Assembly (NCBI GenBank): GCA_964501705.1
Contig: CAZCUQ010000006.1
Span: 1 to 35,374 of the forward strand
Direction of reading: 5' to 3'
DNA length: 35,374 bases
DNA from: RGIG4694 sp964501705
GTDB taxonomy: Bacteria; Bacillota; Clostridia; Oscillospirales; Ruminococcaceae
Shown one piece after another: positions 15,862-24,025 of the stretch. The first letter of the stretch is position 1, and each line of letters starts with the position of its first letter. The position numbers and the translations under genes were made by a program. The notes below the pieces were generated by a model, which saw only the letters and a program-made list of their open reading frames with translations, was not told the DNA's origin and did not search any database.

Positions 15862-18800
15862 CCGTATCACGGCGGTTCTTACCGCCGTACTCGCGGGAGT
15901 TCTCTGCCTGTCGGAGCTTTTCCCCGCGGCAGCCGAAACAATAACCTTAGAGGAAATCCATATTTCTTCGGCGGAAGAGCTTTCAAAATTTTCCGACTCC
16001 TGCGTCTTTGACAAGAATTCAAGAGGAAAAACCTGTATTCTCGACTGTGATATCGATATGACGGGAACGGATTTTGAACCCATACCATCCTTTGGCGGAA
16101 CATTTGACGGAAACGGTTTTACCATATCGGGAATAAAAATCACCCGAAACGGCGAAAATACAGGATTCTTCAGAAAGCTTGAAAGCACGGCGGAGGTCAA
16201 AAATCTTTCTGTCAGGGGAAGGGTCATTTCAGACAGCGGGATAAATACGGGCGGTATCGCGGGCGTGAATAACGGCACGATAACAAATTCCGTGTTTATC
16301 GGCAGCATATCCTCCGAGGAAAAAGCAGGCGGCATAGCGGGACAGAATAACGGCGTGATAGCTTCCTGCCGCACGGAGGGAGTTATCGCCGCAAAGCATA
16401 TGGCAGGCGGTATCACAGGCGAAAACACGGGAGCTGTGATATCTTCGGAAAATCTTTCGTCTGTCAATACCTCGCCGAATGACGGCGATACTCTGTCTCT
16501 CGATGATTTTTCTCTCGGCAGTCTCGGGGTGACCGAAAGAACAGCCAATATCTCCGATATCGGAGGAATTGCGGGCTATTCCGAGGGACAGATACAAAAC
16601 AGCGTGAACAAGGGAACGGTGGGATATGCTCACATCGGCTACAACATCGGAGGAATTGCGGGCAGACAAAACGGCTACATCTCCGACTGCAAAAACTACG
16701 GTATTGTAAACGGCAGAAAAGATGTCGGAGGAATAGCCGGTCAGGGCGAACCGTCCGTTTCGCTTCTGTTTGCGGAAAAAAAGCTTAACACGCTCCGCAC
16801 CGAGCTTGACGCTTTGAACGATACCCTTGACGGCACGATACGCAGAGCCGAAAGCAGATACGATATCTCCTCCGATGACATGAACAGCGTTTTCCGGGAG
16901 CTCGACAATATCACACAAGCCGCTGACGGATTCGCCGATGAAGCCGACAGGGTGATAAACGCCGACATAGATTCCGTGAATGAATTGTCCTCGCGTGCTT
17001 CGGAGCTTACCGCAAGACTTGAAACAATTTCCGAATGTTTCTCCGAAAGTGCGGAATGTGTGAAAATATCTCTTGACGAAATAAGCGAGGCGGCGGATTA
17101 TCTGGATGAAGCTTTGGGTGACGCCGACAGCGGCTTTGAAGAGCTTTCAAATATCTTTGACGATCTGTTCGATTCGGTGGAACAGCTCAGGAACGCTTCG
17201 GATAATATCAATGACAGCTTGCTGTTTCTTCAGAACGCTATCGGAGACTCCGAAACAGTTCAGAACGCGCTTGACGATCTGAGCGCAAGTCTCTTTGAAA
17301 TGGGGAAATGCTTAAACGAATTATCGCTGACGGCAGATAATGCTTTTGAAGAAACGGAAGCGCTAATCGGCAGAATATCGGAAAAAACGGATAAGATCCT
17401 TGAAAACGCGGAAAATTATCTGCCCGTTCTTTGCTCGGCTCTTACGGATCTTGCTCTTAACGCGCAGAATCTTGCTTCACTGATGAACAGCGGAGCGGGT
17501 GATATCGCGGAAATAAGAAAGCTTATCTCATCGGGGTCGGATGACCCCGCCGAATATATGACATACATAAGCGACATTCTGGGAGTCTTTTCTTCGGACA
17601 GTTTTTCGGAAATGTTTTCATCGTTTGCACTGATCGCGCAGGCGGCTTATGATTTGATATCACAGAGCGCGAGAGATGAATACGACAGCGTGGTCGGCGG
17701 AGTAAACAGCGTATCGGGAACAGATCTTGGAAATTCTCTCGGACAGACGGGCGAAAAGATAAAGGACACGGGTGAAGCGGCGAATGGTCTTTTCTCGGCG
17801 CTTTCCGTTTTGACGGGTCAGCCCGATATCCCTTCCTTTGACGAAGTTATAGAATCGCTCAGAAAAGCGAACCTCAACATTGACAGCGCCGAGGATTATA
17901 TCATGAACGTCATTGACGCGTTTGAAGAGGCATCGGTTTATTTTTCGGATTCGTTCGATTCCCTGCTTGCGGCTTCGGCGGTGATAAACGACGCGTTTTA
18001 CGATATCTGTGCGGCGGGCGACAATCTTTCGGACGGATTTGCCGAAATAAATGAAGCGGCGGAATATTTCTCCTCTCTGCCCGATGTGAAATTCACGGGA
18101 GCAGACGAGGATATTATCAGCACGCGCAAAAATCTTGAGGAAAAAGTAACAGATCTGATAGACGCTCTCGATTCCGCAGAAAACAGTTTAAGCGTTTCCT
18201 CGGATATGCTGACCGAGGATCTCAGCCTTATCAACAAACAGGTGCGGGACATTTATACAACTATCCTCGAAATGGCGGATGATATAACCGAAGCATCGAC
18301 GGATATAGATGATTATACCGAGGATGTCTCGGCGGAGGACACATACGGAAGATCCGACGGAAAAATCTCATTCTGCGAAAATTTCGGAGAAATAAACGGC
18401 GATACCTGTGTCGGCGGTATCGTCGGAACGATGGGCATAGATCTGGAATTCGACCCCGAAGGAGATATACAAACTCAGGGAAAACGCTCCTCTGATTTCA
18501 TGTACAAATCGAAAACCGTTACGAGAGACTGCGTAAACCGCGGCACAGTCACTTCAAAATACGACAACTGCGGCGGCATTGCGGGGCTTATCGAAACGGG
18601 CTGTCTTATTGACTGCACGGCTTACGGCATAATAAGATCCACCGACGGCGGATATGTCGGAGGTGCCGCGGGAAGCTCCGAATCGGCGGTTTACCGCTCA
18701 TACGTTATGGCTCATGTCGGAGGGAAAAATTATGTAGGGGGACTCTGCGGTTACTGCATGGATATGCGGGATTCCGTTTCTTATGTGATAATTGACGAGT

Positions 18801-19585
18801 GCGGAGACTATACGGGGCTTGCGGTCGGCTATGAGGACGCGGAGGGAACTCTCGTCAATAACTGCTTTGTTGACAATTCCGCTCTCACGGGAGAACGCTC
18901 CATTGGCGGAGCGGACGGCGTAAGCCTTGACGGAAAAGCTTATCCCGTGACATATGATGAAATGATACAAAAAGACGTTCCCGCCGATTTCAAGGAATTA
19001 AAGCTCACCTTCGTTTCCAACGGAGAAACCGTGGGCGAATACAGATTTTCCTACGGCGGAAAAATAACTGACGAGGATATCCCCGAAATACCCGCAAAAC
19101 AGGGATTCTTTTCCGAGTGGACGGAATTTCCGCGCGATATGCTTTTCTTTCCCGAAACAGTAAGCGCGGTATATAAAAAATATATTACGTCGATTTCCTC
19201 CGAGATGAAACGCGGAGAATACAAATCGCTCGTTGTTTCGGAAGGCGATTTTACCGATTCGGATGTGATATCGGCGGAGGATGTCGGAAACAACAGCTAT
19301 GTTATTTCTCTTCCCGATGACAAAAAAACATCGCATATCATAAGATTCTGCACGGAAAAAGCTCCCGAAAAAACTTCGATTTATATAAACGGCGTTCTTG
19401 CCGAAACAAAAGCCGACGGAAGCTACGCCGTGTTTGAAGTGCAGGGGAATGAATTCACCCTGCGCGAAGAATACAATGCTTCTTCTTTTATCGTTTATGT
19501 AATCATCGCCGCTGTTTTCTTTGCGGCTGTGCTGATTATAATTATTGCGGCAGGAAAAAAGAAGAAGAAAAATAATCGCGGATAA
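15842..19585 (+). CDS. Large membrane-anchored surface protein: GLUG repeats split by a long coiled-coil insert
   Basis: Function unknown; probable envelope partner of the overlapping MMPL exporter. 1247 residues. Order: signal peptide (~1-31, ending near PAAAE); a beta region with at least six GLUG-type repeats (GGIAGxxNGxI, ~115-300); a ~525-residue Asp/Glu/Ser-rich helical segment with many heptad-like Leu/Ile/Ala positions (~305-835); a second GLUG block (~840-1010, GGIVG, GGIAG, GGAAG, GGLCG); a small beta domain resembling a listeria-bacteroides repeat (~1040-1110); one C-terminal membrane helix (~1214-1238) and a KKKKKNNRG stop-transfer tail. ATG 15842 lies 9 nt after GGAGG; ATG 15836 is too close. 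No sorting motif. The whole middle would be outside the cell. A perfect terminator follows. Confidence 0.85.
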   Translation: MKKPLINRITAVLTAVLAGVLCLSELFPAAAETITLEEIHISSAEELSKFSDSCVFDKNSRGKTCILDCDIDMTGTDFEPIPSFGGTFDGNGFTISGIKITRNGENTGFFRKLESTAEVKNLSVRGRVISDSGINTGGIAGVNNGTITNSVFIGSISSEEKAGGIAGQNNGVIASCRTEGVIAAKHMAGGITGENTGAVISSENLSSVNTSPNDGDTLSLDDFSLGSLGVTERTANISDIGGIAGYSEGQIQNSVNKGTVGYAHIGYNIGGIAGRQNGYISDCKNYGIVNGRKDVGGIAGQGEPSVSLLFAEKKLNTLRTELDALNDTLDGTIRRAESRYDISSDDMNSVFRELDNITQAADGFADEADRVINADIDSVNELSSRASELTARLETISECFSESAECVKISLDEISEAADYLDEALGDADSGFEELSNIFDDLFDSVEQLRNASDNINDSLLFLQNAIGDSETVQNALDDLSASLFEMGKCLNELSLTADNAFEETEALIGRISEKTDKILENAENYLPVLCSALTDLALNAQNLASLMNSGAGDIAEIRKLISSGSDDPAEYMTYISDILGVFSSDSFSEMFSSFALIAQAAYDLISQSARDEYDSVVGGVNSVSGTDLGNSLGQTGEKIKDTGEAANGLFSALSVLTGQPDIPSFDEVIESLRKANLNIDSAEDYIMNVIDAFEEASVYFSDSFDSLLAASAVINDAFYDICAAGDNLSDGFAEINEAAEYFSSLPDVKFTGADEDIISTRKNLEEKVTDLIDALDSAENSLSVSSDMLTEDLSLINKQVRDIYTTILEMADDITEASTDIDDYTEDVSAEDTYGRSDGKISFCENFGEINGDTCVGGIVGTMGIDLEFDPEGDIQTQGKRSSDFMYKSKTVTRDCVNRGTVTSKYDNCGGIAGLIETGCLIDCTAYGIIRSTDGGYVGGAAGSSESAVYRSYVMAHVGGKNYVGGLCGYCMDMRDSVSYVIIDECGDYTGLAVGYEDAEGTLVNNCFVDNSALTGERSIGGADGVSLDGKAYPVTYDEMIQKDVPADFKELKLTFVSNGETVGEYRFSYGGKITDEDIPEIPAKQGFFSEWTEFPRDMLFFPETVSAVYKKYITSISSEMKRGEYKSLVVSEGDFTDSDVISAEDVGNNSYVISLPDDKKTSHIIRFCTEKAPEKTSIYINGVLAETKADGSYAVFEVQGNEFTLREEYNASSFIVYVIIAAVFFAAVLIIIIAAGKKKKKNNRG

Positions 19586-19589
19586 CCGA

Positions 19590-19630
19590 AAATGCCCGCT
19601 TTGAGAAATCAAAGCGGGCATTTGTTTTCT
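19590..19630 (+). terminator. Terminator of the MMPL-GLUG operon
   Basis: 15-bp perfect stem (AAATGCCCGCTTTGA with TCAAAGCGGGCATTT), GAAA tetraloop, then GTTTTCTT; begins 4 nt after the stop codon. Confidence 0.92.
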
Positions 19631-19685
19631 TCGGACGTGACGGATTCCAAAATTTACATTGTAAAAAACGGAATAGGAGAAGCTT

Positions 19686-19826
19686 ATGCTGACAATAATT
19701 ATTCTGACAGGTTTTTCTGCCTCTGATACTGCGGGCAAAGAAAGCATAATAAAACCTTGGAGAATAAAATGTACTACAATAAAGTTCAGATATGCGGCGT
19801 TGATACGTCAAGACTTCCCGTTTTAA
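19686..19826 (+). CDS. Possible small ORF overlapping the start of sigG
   Basis: 46 codons in a different frame from sigG, beginning MLTIIILTGFSASD, with a better ribosome site (AGGAG, 6 nt before the ATG) than most genes here. It starts 83 nt before sigG and ends 58 nt inside it. I recognise no family. It could be a leader peptide that tunes sigG translation, or a chance ORF. Confidence 0.25.
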   Translation: MLTIIILTGFSASDTAGKESIIKPWRIKCTTIKFRYAALIRQDFPF

Positions 19827-20539
19827 AAGAAAGCGAAAAAACAGAGCTTCTGAAAAAATACAAGGAAGGCGATAAATCGGCAAGAGATAAGCTTATCATG
19901 GGCAATCTCAGGCTCGTATTAAGCGTTATCCAGAAGTTTCTCGGAAGAGGCGAAAGCCCCGACGATCTCTTTCAGGTCGGCTGTATCGGTCTTATGAAGG
20001 CTGTGGATAATTTTGATCTTTCTGTCGGCGTGCGTTTTTCCACATATGCCGTTCCGATGATATCGGGGGAACTCAGGCGTTATCTGCGTGATTTTTCCCC
20101 TATAAGAGTCAGCAGAAGCATGAGGGATCTCGCCTGCAAGGCTTTGCAGGAAAAGGAAAGACTCACTCTTTTGTATAAAAGAGAGCCGTCTGTCGATGAA
20201 ATAGCAAAAAGTCTCGATATTCCGAAAAGCGATATCGTTCTGGCGCTTGAAAGCATAAGCGATCCCGTTTCGATCTATGAACCCGTATACTCCGATAAAG
20301 GAGATACTCTTTATGTTCTCGATCAGCTCGGCGACAGCAGCAGCGACAGAGACTGGCTCGATGAGATATCCATGAAGGAAGCCATCCGTTCCCTCAAGGG
20401 GCGCGAAAAGGACATACTTTATCAGAGATTTTTCCGCGGAAAAACTCAGATAGAGGTCGCGGAGGAAATCGGTATTTCCCAGGCTCAGGTCTCAAGGCTT
20501 GAAAAAAGTATTCTGAAGAAAATAAAGGGAAATGTCTGA
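19769..20539 (+). CDS. sigG: RNA polymerase sporulation sigma factor SigG
   Basis: Late forespore-specific sigma factor. 256 residues. The N-terminus (KVQICGVDTSRLPVL) is the characteristic SigG leader. Region 2 shows NLRLVLSVIQKF and DDLFQVGCIGLMKAVDNFDLS followed by FSTYAVPMISGELRRYLRD; region 3 is around PSVDEIAKSLDIP; region 4 has QRFFRGKTQIEVAEEIG with ISQAQVSRLEKSIL as the helix-turn-helix. ATG 19769 lies 6 nt after GGAG; a TTG 12 nt upstream is inside that ribosome site and less likely. Unlike the usual gene order, spoIIGA and sigE are not upstream. It converges on feoB with an 11-nt gap and no visible terminator between. I could not place a clear sigma-F or sigma-G promoter. Confidence 0.97.
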   Translation: MYYNKVQICGVDTSRLPVLKESEKTELLKKYKEGDKSARDKLIMGNLRLVLSVIQKFLGRGESPDDLFQVGCIGLMKAVDNFDLSVGVRFSTYAVPMISGELRRYLRDFSPIRVSRSMRDLACKALQEKERLTLLYKREPSVDEIAKSLDIPKSDIVLALESISDPVSIYEPVYSDKGDTLYVLDQLGDSSSDRDWLDEISMKEAIRSLKGREKDILYQRFFRGKTQIEVAEEIGISQAQVSRLEKSILKKIKGNV

Positions 20540-20550
20540 AACAGCGTCTC

Positions 20551-22662
20551 TTACAGAAACAATCTCATAACGGCGGCTGTAACGGCGCACAGGATCATTC
20601 CCATAAGCGTGGGTATGACAAAGGCGGCAAACGCCCACCGGAATTTTCCCGATTCCTTTTTCACGGTCATGCAGGAGGTCGCGCAGGGAAAATGACACAG
20701 CATGAAGATCAGCGTACAGACAGCGGTGACAACTGTCCAGCCGTTGTTTACAAGTATTTCCCGAAGTGAGGAAAGACTTTCGTAATCGGTGATAACTCCC
20801 GATGAGGTATACGCCGTAAGCATTATCGGAAGAACTATCTCATTCGCGGGAAAGCCCAGAACAAACGCTATCAGGATCGTTCCGTCAAGACCCAGAAACC
20901 TCCCGAACGGATCGAGAAAATCCGTGAGGATATGCAGTATCGTTTCACCGTCAACTCGGATATTCGCCGCAAGCCATATTATAAGCCCCGCAGGAGCGGC
21001 GGCGCAGACGGCTCTTCCGAGAACGGCGGCGGTTCGGTCAATGAGCGAGCGCACAATGACTTCAAGAATCTTGGGTTTTCTGTAAGACGGCAGTTCCAGC
21101 GTGAACGCCGACTGTTCGCCCTTTAAAACGGTTACGGAAAGTATTTTCGAGGCGAGCAGCGTCAGCAGCACTCCCAGAATGATAAGTCCCGTGAGAATAA
21201 GCGCCGAAAAAAACGTCCCTCCGGCCGTGCCTCCCAAAAAGAATATCGTGATAAGCGCAATGAGCGTGGGATATTTCCCGTTGCAGGGCATGAATACATT
21301 TGTGAGCATTGCAATAAGACGTTCTCTGGGGGAGTCAATGATCCTGCACCCCGTGATACCCGCCGCGTTGCAGCCGAGACCCATTGCCATGGTAAGAGCC
21401 TGTTTTCCGCAGGCTCCGGATTTTTTAAAATATCTGTCGAGATTGAAAGCCATTCTCGGAAGATATCCCGAATCCTCAAGTATCGTAAAAAGCGGAAAGA
21501 AAATCGCCATCGGCGGAAGCATTACGGCAACGACCCAGGAAAGAACTCTGTAAATACCGTCGATAAGCACTCCCGTGAGAAAATCGGGAGCGTTTGTTTT
21601 TTCCATTCCGTTACGGAGAATATCTCCAAGAGCGGCAAAGCCTTTCGACATAAGCTCCGACGGGTAATTTGCGCCCGAAACGGTTATCCAGAAAATAAGC
21701 AGTAATAAAAGCGCCATAACGGGCACTCCGAAAATTTTATGAGTGAGTATTCTGTCTATCTTACGGTCGTGTTCATAATATTCCTTATTGTGAAAACGCA
21801 CGCATTTGTCGGATATTTCCTCGGCTCGCCTGATTATTGTCTCAACTATTGTATCCTTGACCTCGCCGCAGGAAAACTCACAGTTTTGGCACTTATGAAA
21901 TTCCGAGGTTATTTCGGTCAGGGATTCGGATTCAAAATCGACATTTGTTTTTTCGGAGAGAGTTTTTTTCATTTCGCCGTCGCAGTCGAGGATTCGAAGA
22001 GATACGAATCTTTCGCTTTTGCAGGGGTATATTTTGTCTCTTATAATATCCGCCGTTTTCCTGACTGCCTTTTCGATATTATCGGGATAAATAACGGGAG
22101 GGGTGTATTCCCGTTCCGCAAAGGCTTCGGGGAGTCTGTCGAGGAATTCATTTATTCCGACGTTTTTTCCCGCGCTCATGGGGCAGACGGGAACGCCCAG
22201 GATCTCTTCGAGAGTTTTTGTATCCACCTCGATCTTTTTCTTTTCCGCCTCATCCATAAGATTCACGCAGACGATAACATTCGGAGTTATTTCAAGAGTT
22301 TGCAGGACAAGATTCAGATTTCTTTCAAGGCATGACGCATCGCAGACGACAGCCACTGCCGATATTTTTTCAAAAAGTATGTAATCGCGCGCCTCGGCTT
22401 CTTCTTTTGAATTTGCAAAGAGCGAATAAGTTCCCGGCAGGTCGGCGAGAATATATCTTTGTCCGCCACGGGTAAAAACTCCCTCGCCCGCAGAGACGGT
22501 TTTTCCCGTCCAGTTTCCCGTATGGCGGTTAAGTCCCGTAAGAGCGTTAAAAAGCGTGGATTTTCCGACGTTCGGATTTCCCGCCAGGGCAATGATCAGG
22601 TCATTTTCCGCGCGTTTTATTTTAATTTTGTCTTTTCTTGCTTCAAATCTTCCATCTGGCAT
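20551..22662 (-). CDS. feoB: Ferrous iron transport protein B
   Basis: G-protein-coupled Fe(II) importer of the cytoplasmic membrane, 703 residues. N-terminal GTPase: G1 GNPNVGKST (~30), G3 DLPGTYSL (~75), G4 NLMDE (~135). A helical regulatory domain and linker follow, with a Cys pair in KCQNCEFSCGE (~260) whose role is unknown. The transmembrane half carries GLGCNAAGITGCRI and FMPCNGKYPT where well-studied FeoB proteins have GCNVPA and a CGAR-type motif; such forms occur in anaerobes, so a different metal such as Mn(II) is possible. ATG 22662 follows GGAGG. No feoA is adjacent. A palindrome covers the expected transcription start, consistent with metal-dependent repression. Confidence 0.95.
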   Translation of the reverse strand: MPDGRFEARKDKIKIKRAENDLIIALAGNPNVGKSTLFNALTGLNRHTGNWTGKTVSAGEGVFTRGGQRYILADLPGTYSLFANSKEEAEARDYILFEKISAVAVVCDASCLERNLNLVLQTLEITPNVIVCVNLMDEAEKKKIEVDTKTLEEILGVPVCPMSAGKNVGINEFLDRLPEAFAEREYTPPVIYPDNIEKAVRKTADIIRDKIYPCKSERFVSLRILDCDGEMKKTLSEKTNVDFESESLTEITSEFHKCQNCEFSCGEVKDTIVETIIRRAEEISDKCVRFHNKEYYEHDRKIDRILTHKIFGVPVMALLLLLIFWITVSGANYPSELMSKGFAALGDILRNGMEKTNAPDFLTGVLIDGIYRVLSWVVAVMLPPMAIFFPLFTILEDSGYLPRMAFNLDRYFKKSGACGKQALTMAMGLGCNAAGITGCRIIDSPRERLIAMLTNVFMPCNGKYPTLIALITIFFLGGTAGGTFFSALILTGLIILGVLLTLLASKILSVTVLKGEQSAFTLELPSYRKPKILEVIVRSLIDRTAAVLGRAVCAAAPAGLIIWLAANIRVDGETILHILTDFLDPFGRFLGLDGTILIAFVLGFPANEIVLPIMLTAYTSSGVITDYESLSSLREILVNNGWTVVTAVCTLIFMLCHFPCATSCMTVKKESGKFRWAFAAFVIPTLMGMILCAVTAAVMRLFL

Positions 22663-22676
22663 TTTATTTCCTCCCC

Positions 22677-22702
22677 AATAAATAATTTACTTATTTATTA
22701 TA
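22677..22702 (-). promoter_or_regulatory. feoB promoter -10 with overlapping palindromic operator
   Basis: On the minus strand the -10 box TATAAT lies at 22702-22697 with only a weak -35. AATAAATAA-TTTAC-TTATTTATT (perfect 9-bp arms, 22677-22699) overlaps the end of the -10 and the start point, where a Fur- or DtxR/MntR-type repressor would bind. The sequence does not match the classical Fur box. Confidence 0.5.
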
Positions 22703-22760
22703 TTTATTATTTCGCTTTTTAAGAACTTTTTTCGATTTTTTCTTACGGAACATCGGCTCT

Positions 22761-22910
22761 GAAAACGCGGGGGAGGATTGGGCTTTGGAAAACGGTATTT
22801 CCTATATGAGATTTAACAGCGGAGAATCGCGAAAAGAAGCTCACGGCTTTTACCGTTCACCTGGGTTTGATTCTGAGAAAAATCAGATACGATTTATGAA
22901 ACATATATGA
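22761..22910 (+). pseudogene. Remnant of a GNAT-family acetyltransferase (C-terminal end only)
   Basis: The frame ending at TGA 22908-22910 reads EDWALENGI, then MRFNSGESRKEAHGFYRSPGF and finally KNQIRFMKHI. This is the typical GNAT ending: helix, beta strand, the N/R-rich turn, then A-x-x-FY-x-x-x-GF. Only ~50 residues are recognisable; the acetyl-CoA-binding loop and all upstream strands are missing, and the sequence before ~22761 is AT-rich and unlike a GNAT protein. There is no good start codon. It is most likely a decayed gene fragment between feoB and the sugar-kinase operon. The rest of the 374-nt gap (22663-23036) holds only the two promoter/operator regions. Confidence 0.6.
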
Positions 22911-23002
22911 TATGTAATTTTACCGATATTTATTACCGGATTGTTTATAAAATATTTACATATCTATAACCTCGTCTTAGAAAAATACTTTGGAAAATAT
23001 GA

Positions 23003-23028
23003 TATAATGTAATGATAAATACATTATA
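23003..23028 (+). promoter_or_regulatory. Promoter -10 and palindromic operator of the kinase-phosphatase operon
   Basis: TATAATGTA-ATGATAAA-TACATTATA: perfect 9-bp arms whose left half contains the -10 box TATAAT (23003-23008); the -35 is weak. A repressor bound here would block the start point, as for local sugar-responsive repressors. No regulator gene is next to it. Confidence 0.55.
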
Positions 23029-23036
23029 TTGGAGAG

Positions 23037-24023
23037 ATGAATGTGGCGGATATACTTTCAATAGGGGAGCTTCTTATCGATTTTATCGAACTGACCGATG
23101 AAAACGGCGATGTTTACTATAAAAGAAACGCGGGAGGCGCTCCCGCAAACGTTGTATGTATGGCGGCAAAACTCGGAGCTTCGGCGGGGCTTATCTCAAA
23201 AATAGGCGGAGATATGTTCGGAGATTATCTCAAAAAGGTTATTGAGGATATAGGCGTTGATACTTCGGGGCTTATCGTCGATAAAGATTTCAGGACTTCT
23301 CTTGCGTTTATACGGAAAAACGACGATGGCGCGCGTGATTACGTTTTTTACAGGAAAAATACCGCCGACCTTAATCTCAACTTCAATGAAGTGCGGCTGA
23401 AGCTTATCGACGAATGTAAGATATTTCATTTCGGGGGACTTTCTCTTATTAGAGAACCTTCAAAGTCGGCGGTTCTGAATTCGGTGGAATACGCAAAATC
23501 AAAGGGTAAGATAATTTCTTTCGACCCGAATTACAAGCCGAAGCTTTGGAGCAATACCGACGCGGCGGCAAAAAGTATGCAGAACGCCGTTCGGTATGCG
23601 GATATCATCAAGGTGTCGGAAAATGAGCTTCAGCTAATTTCGGATTGCGGAAATCTTCTTCCCGCAGTGGCAAAGCTGCTGAATGAAGGCGTAAAGATCA
23701 TATGCGTTACCCAGGGTGCCAAGGGATGTATCATCGCGACAAATTCCTCGGTGGAGCTGTATTCGTCCTATAAAGCGGAATCCGTAGATACGATAGGCTC
23801 CGGAGACAGCTTTCTGGGTGGTTTTCTTTTCAAGCTTCTTGAAAAAGCAAAGGATATCTCTGAGCTTTCAATGAACGAGATTTATGATATGGCAATGTAT
23901 GCAAACGCCTGCGGAGCGCTTTCATCAATGAAAACGGGGGCGATCCCATCGATGCCGTCGCAAAGCGAGGTCGATTCTTTTATGGAAAAAAATAAAAATC
24001 TCGCGGAGGGAGGAGTGCTTTGA
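23037..24023 (+). CDS. PfkB-family carbohydrate kinase (fructokinase-like)
   Basis: Predicted cytoplasmic ATP-dependent sugar kinase of 328 residues, most like fructokinase. N-terminal GELLIDFIEL and GGAPANVVCMAAKLGA (PfkB signature 1), sugar-lid residues near RNDGARDYVFYR, FDPNYKPKLW in the middle, and DTIGSGDSFLGGFLFKLL (signature 2 with the catalytic Asp in GSGDSF) near residue 255. ATG 23037 is only 2 nt after GGAG; GTG 23043, two codons later, is better spaced and may be the true start. It is followed 2 nt later by a HAD phosphatase, so they are an operon. The exact sugar is not determined. Confidence 0.9.
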   Translation: MNVADILSIGELLIDFIELTDENGDVYYKRNAGGAPANVVCMAAKLGASAGLISKIGGDMFGDYLKKVIEDIGVDTSGLIVDKDFRTSLAFIRKNDDGARDYVFYRKNTADLNLNFNEVRLKLIDECKIFHFGGLSLIREPSKSAVLNSVEYAKSKGKIISFDPNYKPKLWSNTDAAAKSMQNAVRYADIIKVSENELQLISDCGNLLPAVAKLLNEGVKIICVTQGAKGCIIATNSSVELYSSYKAESVDTIGSGDSFLGGFLFKLLEKAKDISELSMNEIYDMAMYANACGALSSMKTGAIPSMPSQSEVDSFMEKNKNLAEGGVL

Positions 24024-24025
24024 TC

